Part shown: piece after piece, positions 1 to 6,338 of the stretch
Numbering within the stretch: position 1 is the stretch's first letter
Layout of the letters: each line of letters opens with the position of its first letter
NCBI GenBank assembly: GCA_012274165.1
Contig: JAAPAA010000407.1
Span: 1 to 11,968, forward strand
Length of the DNA: 11,968 nucleotides
Reading direction: 5' to 3'
Origin: Thiobacillaceae bacterium
Lineage (GTDB): Bacteria > Pseudomonadota > Gammaproteobacteria > Burkholderiales > Thiobacillaceae
Program-made: the position numbers and the translations under genes
Notes under the pieces: generated by a model
Seen by the model: only the letters and a program-made list of their open reading frames with translations
What the model was told of the DNA's origin: nothing
Databases searched by the model: none

Positions 1-2213
1 AGGGGATTGGACCCGAGGCGTCCCATTCCGTTCACCTCCAGCTGAACAAAAAACGAATTGGTGGACTGCGCATCCTTGGTGGCCAGTTGCTGTACAACGC
101 CGCGTAACAGCCAGCAGCCGCCATTGTATTCAAGCCCCGCCAGTCCCTCGACCAGTTTATTGTCATAGTAGGAATAGTTATAGCGAAACATGCCGAACAG
201 CCGATGGGTAAGGGGCCATTGTGCGGACAGGTCGATCTGCTCGGTGCTTTGGGCAATATAGTTGTAGCCGAAGTTCAGCACGCGGCCCTGGCCAGGCCGG
301 TAGGACGCGCCGACATTCTGGCGGATGGCCGTGCCATTTTGGGTGTCGAACTGCCACCCACCGGCGATGCGCCAGTCCTGTGTGATCTGCCCGCCAGCAG
401 CGAACAGCACGTCAGTGGCGTTATTGGTGCGCGGCGCCACACCCGGCAGGGTGACTTGCTGCGAACTGAAATAGTAGCGCTGGCCCAGGGTGATTTGCAG
501 GCGCTCGAGTCCGCTGGCTGCTTCCGTAAAGCGGCTGGTGAGTGCAAGCGTCAGCTGGTTGGCGTCGTTGATGCGGTCGCCGCCGATGAACTGGTTTTCG
601 GTCCACATCTGGGCATAGCCGAAGTCGAGCTGGGCCGTGTCGAACACCGGAATGGCCGACTGGTCGCGGAAAGGCGCGTAGACGTAATACGCGCGCGGCT
701 CCAGGGTTTGCGCGTAGTCGACTCCGCCAAAGTTGAACGGGCGGTCGAAGGCGACGCCGCTGTCGACGCTGAAGATCGGCAGGTTGCGCGAGATCTGTTG
801 CACCGGCGCGCGGTCGTCCAGCGAATAGTAGGCGCTGCTCCAGCCGATTTGCGGGGTGAGGAAACCGTACGAATTGGTGAGCGGCATGCGCAGCGTGGGA
901 TAGGCCAGCACCCGTGTGCCATCGACCAGGGTGGGATGCGAAAAACGGGTGGCTTCGGCTTGTAGATTGAATTCGATTCCGGGGCCGAACGTGTCGGCCA
1001 TGGACAGGTGTGCCTGCGGCAGCCGGGAATAAGGCGGGGTGATGGGGGTGGTCGAGGTCGAGTCCTGCAGGGTCTGGAACGTCTGCGCGCGCAGTTCGGC
1101 ATTCCAGTTGCTGTGTTGCGTGCTGAGCCAGACTTCCTGGTTGAGGTTGCTGACCGAGGTGACTGCCACCAGATTGGACAGGTCGCGAAAATAATCGTTG
1201 TCGGACACCTTGTTGTACAACATGCCGACCTGGGTGCCGGGGGTGATGCGGTAGGTGTTATTCAACACGGCGCTCCAGCGTGACCGATCCAGCACCCTGT
1301 CGTTGGGCAGGTATTCGAGGCGATTCTCGCCGCCGGCCTCGCTCAGCAAATAGCGAAAATCGCCGCCCAACTGCACGCCGCGCTTGGACAGCAGACGCGG
1401 ATACAGCGTGGCGTCATAGTTGGGGGCCAGATTCAGGTAGTACGGCACCAGCAGGTCGATGCCGCTGCGCTCAGTGGTGCCGAAAGTGGGGGCGAGCACG
1501 CCGCTCTTGCGGTCATTGTTGAGCGGAAAGTCGATCCACGGCGTGTAGAGAATCGGCACGCCGAGAAAACGCAGCGTGGCGTTGTGCGCGGTGCCGACCT
1601 GGCGCGACTTGTCGAGGTCGAGCTCGCCAATCTTGAGATACCAGTCGTCGTTGCCGACCGGGCACGTCGTGTAGGTGGCCTCGGTGAGCGTGCATTTATC
1701 CGCGTCGATGAATTCGATGAGATCCGCCTTGCCGCGCCCCTGTAGCGGGCCAACGTCCGCTCTCTTTTTCTCGTTCTTTGCGGCACTGCGGGTTGTGTCG
1801 GCATGCTCGCCAATGCCTCTTCCCTGTTGCACCGGCAGCGTGTAGACCGGCTGGGTCAGTTCGCCGCTGTAATCGTCGAGATTGAACTTGAGGGTGTCGC
1901 CGCTCACTACCAGGGCGGATTGCTCCAGCCGCACCTCGCCGCGCGCTTCGACGTAATTAAGGGAGGTGTCGTAGCGCAGCCAGTGGGCGAAAAAGTTCCG
2001 CCCAGCCTGGCGGGCTTCAACCTGGCCGGTTGCTTCGATGACATTGGGCGCGGTTGACTCGATCTGGTCGGCCTTCAGAAACATCGGCGCCATCGCGCCC
2101 GCAGCCGCCGAGCCCATCAGTTCGACATCCTTTTTCAGCGCGAGACCGTCCGCCGCCGCAGAACACGCAGTGATGAGCAATACAGCACAAGCCAGGGCGG
2201 GCAGAAAGGACAA
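1..2213 (-). CDS. lptD: LPS-assembly protein LptD, C-terminus beyond the window edge
   Basis: LptD is the outer-membrane beta-barrel that, plugged by lipoprotein LptE, inserts lipopolysaccharide into the outer leaflet. The minus frame is open for 737 codons to the window edge. Visible parts in order: a hydrophobic signal peptide ending in Ala-Ala-Ala (about residues 1-21); an OstA/jellyroll domain with the family phrase YTTCPVGNDDWYL (about 181-193); then the barrel, with landmarks LYTPWIDFPL, RKSGVLAPTFG, LLVPYYLNLAPN and, near the end, GLEYNGGCW (Cys about 700). About 15-20 residues are probably missing. The start is uncertain: there is no ATG before the signal peptide. TTG at 2213 is my choice and CTG at 2231 is possible; an in-frame stop lies at about 2253-2255. 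Only a weak ribosome site (ACGGA, 10 bases upstream) is seen. It is divergent from amgK, as in Pseudomonas. The mature protein shows three cysteines (about 174, 184, 700) rather than the E. coli two-plus-two set. Confidence 0.95.
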   Translation of the reverse strand, partial: MSFLPALACAVLLITACSAAADGLALKKDVELMGSAAAGAMAPMFLKADQIESTAPNVIEATGQVEARQAGRNFFAHWLRYDTSLNYVEARGEVRLEQSALVVSGDTLKFNLDDYSGELTQPVYTLPVQQGRGIGEHADTTRSAAKNEKKRADVGPLQGRGKADLIEFIDADKCTLTEATYTTCPVGNDDWYLKIGELDLDKSRQVGTAHNATLRFLGVPILYTPWIDFPLNNDRKSGVLAPTFGTTERSGIDLLVPYYLNLAPNYDATLYPRLLSKRGVQLGGDFRYLLSEAGGENRLEYLPNDRVLDRSRWSAVLNNTYRITPGTQVGMLYNKVSDNDYFRDLSNLVAVTSVSNLNQEVWLSTQHSNWNAELRAQTFQTLQDSTSTTPITPPYSRLPQAHLSMADTFGPGIEFNLQAEATRFSHPTLVDGTRVLAYPTLRMPLTNSYGFLTPQIGWSSAYYSLDDRAPVQQISRNLPIFSVDSGVAFDRPFNFGGVDYAQTLEPRAYYVYAPFRDQSAIPVFDTAQLDFGYAQMWTENQFIGGDRINDANQLTLALTSRFTEAASGLERLQITLGQRYYFSSQQVTLPGVAPRTNNATDVLFAAGGQITQDWRIAGGWQFDTQNGTAIRQNVGASYRPGQGRVLNFGYNYIAQSTEQIDLSAQWPLTHRLFGMFRYNYSYYDNKLVEGLAGLEYNGGCWLLRGVVQQLATKDAQSTNSFFVQLEVNGMGRLGSNP

Positions 2214-2289
2214 CGAGGTAAAATCCGTCAGTGGGTTGAATTGAAAACAGCGCTAATTTGAAACCAGCATTACTTGGAGCCGTAAGACA
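2214..2289. promoter_or_regulatory. Divergent intergenic region between lptD and amgK
   Basis: These 76 bases separate two divergent genes and must hold both promoters unless these lie inside the genes. The stretch is A+T-richer than its flanks. A GGAG at 2276-2279 is the likely ribosome site of amgK, ten bases before its GTG start. I looked for sigma-70 boxes in both directions and found none with good spacing, so no promoter coordinates are claimed. Confidence 0.4.
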
Positions 2290-3288
2290 GTGGAACGTTT
2301 GCAAGCATTACAGGGGTGGGCCGCCCAACAATTGGGAGTGGATGCCCTGGACATCGCCCCCGCATCGGCGGACGCCAGCTTTCGCCGCTATTTTCGTATC
2401 GCCTCAAATCAAGGCGGCGCCAGAGGCCGCGATTATATCGTGATGGACGCCCCCCCGGCACACGAGGACTGCCGTCCGTTTATCGCCGTGGCAAAACTGT
2501 TTGGCGAGGCGGGCGTGCACGTACCGCAGGTTCTGGCCGCCAATCTGGAGCAGGGCTTTCTGCTGCTGACCGATCTGGGCAACACCACCTATCTGTCGGC
2601 GCTGAACGCAGGCACATCACGCGAGCTGTATCTGGCCGCCAACGACGCGCTGATCCGGATCCAGCTAGCCAGCCGTCCCGGCGTGCTGCCCGAGTACGAC
2701 CGCGCACTGCTTACCCGTGAGTTGATGCTGTTTCCCGAATGGTATGTGGCGAAGCATCTCGGCGTGGTGATGAGCGACGAGCAGACCGCCACCCTGCATG
2801 CCGTGTTCGACCGCCTGCTCGCCAACAACCTCGCCCAGCCGCAGGTTTACGTGCATCGCGACTGGCACTCGCGCAACCTGATGGTGAGCGACCCCAACCC
2901 CGGCATCCTCGACTTTCAGGACGCGGTGTATGGTCCGATCACCTACGACCTGGCTTCGATCTATCGCGATGCGTATATCCAGTGGGATGAGGAGCATCAA
3001 CTTGACTGGGTGATCCGCTATTGGGAAAAGGCGCGCGCTGCCGGTTTGCCGGTGCGCGAGGACTTTGGCGATTTCTGGCGCGACTTCGAATGGATGGGGG
3101 CGCAGCGTCACATCAAGGTGCTGGGGATTTTTGCGCGCTTGTATCACCGGGATGGCAAGGATGGGTATTTGAAGGACATGCCGTTGGTGATGTCTTATCT
3201 GCGCAAGGTGTGCGAACGGTATATTGAGTTGAAGCCGATGTTTTATTTGTTGGATGCGTTGGAAGAAAAGCAGACGCAGAATAGGTAG
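2290..3288 (+). CDS. amgK: N-acetylmuramate/N-acetylglucosamine kinase AmgK (aminoglycoside phosphotransferase fold)
   Basis: AmgK phosphorylates MurNAc (and GlcNAc) at C1 in the cytoplasm; MurU then makes UDP-MurNAc, bypassing de novo synthesis and the fosfomycin target MurA. The 332-residue product has the aminoglycoside/choline-kinase fold: an N-lobe with DASFRRYFR (28-36), hinge-like LLLTDLGN (91-98), catalytic loop HRDWHSRN (189-196; Asp191 catalytic, Asn196 Mg ligand) and the DFG-like DFQD (208-211) followed by GPITYDLAS. Length matches the family. The start is GTG, preceded by GGAG ten bases upstream; an in-frame TAA at 2254 rules out a much longer form. The lptD | amgK-murU neighbourhood is the Pseudomonas arrangement and supports AmgK over a generic phosphotransferase. 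Here murU is displaced about 960 bases downstream by inserted DNA. Confidence 0.93.
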   Translation: MERLQALQGWAAQQLGVDALDIAPASADASFRRYFRIASNQGGARGRDYIVMDAPPAHEDCRPFIAVAKLFGEAGVHVPQVLAANLEQGFLLLTDLGNTTYLSALNAGTSRELYLAANDALIRIQLASRPGVLPEYDRALLTRELMLFPEWYVAKHLGVVMSDEQTATLHAVFDRLLANNLAQPQVYVHRDWHSRNLMVSDPNPGILDFQDAVYGPITYDLASIYRDAYIQWDEEHQLDWVIRYWEKARAAGLPVREDFGDFWRDFEWMGAQRHIKVLGIFARLYHRDGKDGYLKDMPLVMSYLRKVCERYIELKPMFYLLDALEEKQTQNR

Positions 3289-3310
3289 TCATTCTGGCGA
3301 CTGAGCGTTG

Positions 3311-3364
3311 GCCGGGGGTAGCCCGGCGGCTAGTTACTTTTCTTGTCTCGCCAAGAAAAGTAAC
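3311..3364. repeat. Paired hairpins opening a composite palindromic extragenic element
   Basis: Two hairpins lie in series 22 bases after the amgK stop. The first has a 6-bp stem, GCCGGG (3311-3316) with CCCGGC (3322-3327). The second is a perfect 13-bp stem, GTTACTTTTCTTG (3333-3345) with CAAGAAAAGTAAC (3352-3364), around a 6-base loop. No T-run follows on either strand, so this is not a textbook intrinsic terminator, although it could slow or end transcription from amgK. From memory, the GTTACTTTTCTTG...CAAGAAAAGTAACCAAAAGAAGG pattern recurs in intergenic DNA of many beta- and gammaproteobacteria and is often mis-annotated as short ORFs. That recollection was not checked. Confidence 0.8.
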
Positions 3365-3396
3365 CAAAAGAAGGCGACCCCGACATCCCCGAAACC

Positions 3397-3521
3397 CCGG
3401 AAATTGAGCCTGCCGGGTGGGCGGCAAAGAACTCGCCCCGCTTTTGTAATGCTGATTAATTTTTGTGAGCGGGGCTTCAGACACCTTTGCCGCTGATCCA
3501 CCCGGCAGGCTCAATTTCCGG
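3397..3521. repeat. Long interrupted inverted repeat (125 bases), perfect 24-bp outer arms
   Basis: The outer arms 3397-3420 and 3498-3521 are exact reverse complements (24 of 24). The structure continues inward with GCGGCAAAG (3421-3429) against CTTTGCCGC (3485-3493), a four-base bulge (3494-3497) separating it from the outer arm, and then GCCCCGC (3435-3441) against GCGGGGC (3469-3475). A 27-base A+T-rich apical loop (3442-3468) remains. Around 40 base pairs can form, enough for a very stable cruciform or RNA hairpin. There is no transposase and no convincing ORF inside. It could be a non-autonomous mobile palindrome or a structured RNA; the sequence alone does not decide. It sits directly downstream of the hairpins at 3311-3364 and probably forms one element with them. 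Confidence 0.85.
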
Positions 3522-3598
3522 CGGGGCTGAGAGGGGAGAAAGTCAAAACCAGGGCGGTGATGACTGAGGGTTTGCGATTACTATTTGGGCTTCGATAC

Positions 3599-3626
3599 GG
3601 CGCATTACCTCTGCAATTAATGCGCC
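3599..3626. repeat. Small palindrome GGCGCATTA...TAATGCGCC upstream of the orphan gene
   Basis: Perfect 9-bp arms, 3599-3607 and 3618-3626, enclose a 10-base loop, followed by CTAC. From memory it resembles the short GGCGCATTA/TAATGCGCC palindromes scattered in intergenic DNA of many proteobacteria. Because a palindrome of this kind lies here, I treat 3557-3649 as non-coding and start the next gene at 3650, not at the upstream in-frame GTG or ATG (3557, 3560). Confidence 0.7.
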
Positions 3627-3649
3627 CTACAAGAGTTGATAGGGGGCAT

Positions 3650-4189
3650 ATGAATTTTCTTGCAGAATTAGCGCGGAATTATGCGGCTCTTCTGATTTCA
3701 ATTTGTGCCTTGTTTCTCACCATCAGCCAAACTAGAGCAACACATAAACATAACCGTCTGACTGTGAGGCCTCATATTGCCACCTATACGGATAGCAAAG
3801 CAGACCCGGAGCGCGCCGGTGTTAGGTTGGTTGAAGTCAAGATTACAAATAGCGGACTTGGTCCCGCAATTATTAAGAGCTTTGAACCGCTTTTAGATGG
3901 CGTTCCATTGAAGGCAGACGAGCCTGATGATTTATTTCCTGTGGTTGCGAAAACCGTACCAGCCGCGTTGATCAGTGATGAATGCTATATCACGGTTCTT
4001 CGACCGGGGCATGTGATGGCAAAAGATGAGGTGGTTGCGATTGTGCATCTGGCAATGGTTCCCACAATTCATGATGACCCGGAAGCATTTAAAAGCGCGT
4101 TGAATCGTTTCCATATACGGGTTAGGTATGAATCCGGCTATGAGGAACCATTTGTTTATGACTCAAGGGATCACAGAACAGTAAGTTGA
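3650..4189 (+). CDS. Single-pass membrane protein of unknown function
   Basis: I do not recognise a named family. The 179-residue product starts MNFLAELARNY and has one transmembrane segment at about residues 11-27 (AALLISICALFLTISQ), then a basic stretch with HNRLTVRPH. The rest is a soluble, probably beta-rich domain with EVKITNSGLGPAIIKSF and, near the C-terminus, RYESGYEEPFVYDS. The charge pattern suggests the soluble part is cytoplasmic. I recall unnamed proteins with the same layout (membrane helix, HNRLxVRP, NxGxGPAxI, YES-Y-E-F-YDS) as scattered accessory genes, but could not check this. The start is ATG 3650, close behind AGGGGG (3641-3646). G+C is much lower than its neighbours (25 of 60 in the block at 3841). 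With the palindromes upstream, this suggests acquired DNA inserted between amgK and murU. Confidence 0.75.
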   Translation: MNFLAELARNYAALLISICALFLTISQTRATHKHNRLTVRPHIATYTDSKADPERAGVRLVEVKITNSGLGPAIIKSFEPLLDGVPLKADEPDDLFPVVAKTVPAALISDECYITVLRPGHVMAKDEVVAIVHLAMVPTIHDDPEAFKSALNRFHIRVRYESGYEEPFVYDSRDHRTVS

Positions 4190-4251
4190 GAGTCAATTCT
4201 TGTCTGGCTCGTTTGGCCCCTGGGGTCTGACAATTGCAGTGAGTTTTTATT

Positions 4252-5019
4252 TTGAATGCCGAATACACTCAAACCGCCATGATCCTCGCCGCCGGGCGAG
4301 GCGAGCGCATGCGCCCGCTCACCGACCACACGCCGAAACCTTTATTGCAGGTCGGCGGCAAGCCGCTGATCGTCTGGCACATCGAGGGCCTGCGTGCGGC
4401 AGGCTTTACACATATCGTCATCAACCACGCCCACCTCGGCCAGCAGATCGAGGACGCGCTGGGGAACGGTGCCGCACTGGGTGTGTCAATCGACTACTCG
4501 CGCGAAGTCAGCGCGCTGGAAACGGCTGGCGGAATTGCCACTGCGCTGCCGCTGATCGATGCCGAGGTCTTTACCGTGGTGAACGGCGACATCTACTGCG
4601 AATACGATTTCAGCCGTCTTGTCGAGCCGATGGCGCGACTGGCGGAGGGACACGACCAGGCGCATCTGGTGCTGGTCGATAATCCGCCGCAGCATCCGAA
4701 TGGCGATTTCGTGCTCGATGGCGGCCGGGTGATGAACTCACCGCTTACGTCCTCGGCACCTGCGGTGCCGAGGACGGTATCCCTTGCGGACACCGCTCAC
4801 CCTTCACGCTTCACCTTCTCCGGCATTGGGGTCTACCGCCGCGACCTGTTCGCCGATACTGCTGCAGGGATCAAGGCGCCGCTGGCGCCGCTGCTGCGGC
4901 TGGCGATCGACGCCGGGCGGATCAGTGGCGAACATTTTGGCGGGCGCTGGGTCGACGTCGGTACGCCGGCTCGCCTCGCCGCCCTCGACGAGGAACTGAG
5001 ACAAAACCATGCAGCCTGA
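4252..5019 (+). CDS. murU: N-acetylmuramate-1-phosphate uridylyltransferase MurU
   Basis: MurU joins MurNAc-1-phosphate (made by AmgK) to UTP, giving UDP-MurNAc in the cytoplasm. The 255-residue product is a nucleotidyltransferase of Rossmann-like fold: pyrophosphorylase signature LAAGRGERMRPLT (12-24), TPKPL (27-31), ETAGG (90-94), metal-binding NGD (111-113), FTFSGIGVY (187-195) and SGEHFGGRWVDVGT (225-238). It is longer than the roughly 223-residue Pseudomonas enzyme as I recall it. Part of the excess is a non-conserved stretch at about 161-186, encoded partly by a perfect palindrome. The start taken is TTG 4252, eight bases after GTGAG (4239-4243); ATG 4279 (MILAAGRGE) is the alternative. 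The gene overlaps pepP by 11 bases and heads a tight plus-strand run. Its usual partner amgK is now separated by foreign-looking DNA, so it may need its own promoter. Confidence 0.92.
   Translation: MNAEYTQTAMILAAGRGERMRPLTDHTPKPLLQVGGKPLIVWHIEGLRAAGFTHIVINHAHLGQQIEDALGNGAALGVSIDYSREVSALETAGGIATALPLIDAEVFTVVNGDIYCEYDFSRLVEPMARLAEGHDQAHLVLVDNPPQHPNGDFVLDGGRVMNSPLTSSAPAVPRTVSLADTAHPSRFTFSGIGVYRRDLFADTAAGIKAPLAPLLRLAIDAGRISGEHFGGRWVDVGTPARLAALDEELRQNHAA
4748..4776. repeat. Perfect 13-bp palindrome inside the murU reading frame
   Basis: CGTCCTCGGCACC (4748-4760) and GGTGCCGAGGACG (4764-4776) are exact reverse complements around the 3-base loop TGC. The stretch is translated as TSSAPAVPRT (MurU residues 166-175), within a segment absent from Pseudomonas MurU as I recall it. 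A CACCGCT direct repeat (4739-4745 and 4791-4797) flanks it but lies 52 bases apart, not a multiple of three, so it probably does not mark a clean insertion boundary. Confidence 0.85.
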
Positions 5020-6313
5020 TTCCGCAATTTACCGCGCCCGCCGCCAGCGGGTTCTGGACGAGATGGGCGAGGGCGTGATGGTCATCGCCACCGCGCCGGA
5101 GGTGCCGCGCAACCGCGACACGCACTATCCCTACCGGCACGACAGCTATTTCTACTGGCTGACCGGCTTCAACGAACCCGAGGCGGTGGTGGTGCTGGTG
5201 GGTGGCACCGCGCCGCGCCACATTCTGTTCTGCCGCGAGCGCAACGAAGAGCGGGAGATCTGGGACGGCTTCCGTTACGGCCCGGCGGCGGCGCGCGAGA
5301 CCTTCGCTTTCGACGACGCCTTCACCTACGACGCGCTGGATGCGGAGTTGCCGAAGTTGCTGGAAAACCAGCCGCAGCTGGCCTACATCATCGGCCGCGA
5401 CATGGCCTGGGACACGCAGATGATGGGCTGGCTCAACACGGTGCGCGGCAAGGCGCGCGGCGGCGTGCATGCGCCGAACAAACTGATCGACGCGCGCGTC
5501 TGGCTGGACGAGATGCGCCTGATCAAGGATGGCCACGAACTTGCCTTGATGCGCCGCGCCGCCGAAATCTCCACCGGCGCGCATCGCATCGCCCTGCGCG
5601 CGACCCGGCCGGGCCGTCACGAATATGAGGTCGAGGCGGAAATGCTGTGCGCCTTCCGCAGCGGCGGCGCCGAGGCGCCGGCCTATACCTCCATCGTCGC
5701 CAGCGGCGCCAACGCCTGCGTGCTGCACTACGTTTTCAACAACCAGCCGCTGCGCGATGGCGACTTGCTGCTGATCGACGCCGCGGCCGAATTCGGCAGC
5801 TATGCGGCCGACATCACCCGCACCTTCCCGGTCAACGGAAAATTCAACGCCGCGCAGAAGGACGCCTACGAGCTGGTGCTGGCCGCTCAGGCCGAAGCTA
5901 TCGCCACGGTGCGTCCGGGCAGCCACTGGAATGCGCCGCACGAGGCAGCAGTGCGCGTACTGACGCAGGGCATGGTCGACCTCGGCCTGCTCCACGGCGA
6001 GGTCGACGGCCTGATCGAGTCGAGCGCCTATAGCCGTTTCTACATGCACCGCACCGGCCACTGGCTCGGCATGGACGTGCACGACGCCGGCGAATACAAG
6101 CTGCACGGCGAATGGCGCCCGCTGGTGCCGGGCATGACTTTGACGGTCGAGCCGGGCCTGTACATCCGTCCGGCGGACGACGTGCCCGAGGCTTTCTGGA
6201 ACATCGGCATCCGCATCGAGGACGATGTGGCGGTGACGGAAGCCGGCTGCGAGGTGCTGACCTCGCCGCCCAAAACCGTGGCGGAAATTGAAGACTGGAT
6301 GCGTGGTGAGTAG
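5009..6313 (+). CDS. pepP: Xaa-Pro aminopeptidase (aminopeptidase P, M24B)
   Basis: PepP removes the N-terminal residue from peptides with proline in second position, using a dinuclear Mn site in the cytoplasm. The 434-residue product has the two expected domains: AMP_N (about 1-130, with THYPYRHDSYFYWLTGFNEPEAV) and the pita-bread catalytic domain. All five metal ligands are visible: Asp257 (LLIDAAAE), Asp268 (ADITRTF), His351 (RTGHWLGMDVHD), Glu381 (TVEPGLY) and Glu404 (IRIEDDV). These sit two or three residues from the E. coli numbering as I recall it. His240, His347 and His358 match the substrate-shuttle histidines. The ATG overlaps the murU end by 11 bases, with GAG eight bases upstream. 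The order pepP-ubiH-ubiI matches E. coli. Nothing looks damaged. Confidence 0.96.
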   Translation: MQPDSAIYRARRQRVLDEMGEGVMVIATAPEVPRNRDTHYPYRHDSYFYWLTGFNEPEAVVVLVGGTAPRHILFCRERNEEREIWDGFRYGPAAARETFAFDDAFTYDALDAELPKLLENQPQLAYIIGRDMAWDTQMMGWLNTVRGKARGGVHAPNKLIDARVWLDEMRLIKDGHELALMRRAAEISTGAHRIALRATRPGRHEYEVEAEMLCAFRSGGAEAPAYTSIVASGANACVLHYVFNNQPLRDGDLLLIDAAAEFGSYAADITRTFPVNGKFNAAQKDAYELVLAAQAEAIATVRPGSHWNAPHEAAVRVLTQGMVDLGLLHGEVDGLIESSAYSRFYMHRTGHWLGMDVHDAGEYKLHGEWRPLVPGMTLTVEPGLYIRPADDVPEAFWNIGIRIEDDVAVTEAGCEVLTSPPKTVAEIEDWMRGE

Positions 6314-6338
6314 CGCCACGCCCAATGAAAACAGCGCA

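Noticed and set aside
204..965. 253-codon plus-strand frame over lptD
   Set aside because: It is antisense to a continuous LptD frame and shows no domain or ribosome site.
2157..2177. Lipobox-like ITAC in the LptD signal region
   Set aside because: LptD is a beta-barrel, not a lipoprotein. The following Ala-Ala-Ala gives an ordinary signal peptidase I site, and the match is short.
3308..3496. 62-codon ORF through the palindromic element (SYFSCLAKKSNQKKATP...)
   Set aside because: It is only a translation of the hairpin repeats. ORFs of this type are, as I recall, frequent mis-annotations of such repeats.
3299..3568. GACTGAG at 3299-3305 and 3562-3568 as a target-site duplication of the palindromic element
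   Set aside because: Seven bases is short, and the copies lie outside the clear ends of the inverted repeats. It is likely chance without an empty-site comparison.
3557..3649. N-terminal extension of the orphan membrane protein from GTG 3557 or ATG 3560
   Set aside because: It would translate the palindrome at 3599-3626. The ATG at 3650 directly precedes the membrane helix and has AGGGGG upstream.
4222..4236. CCCCTGGGGTCTGAC before murU as a transposase-associated repeat
   Set aside because: It resembles such repeats only loosely, has no partner copy in the window and no nearby transposase.
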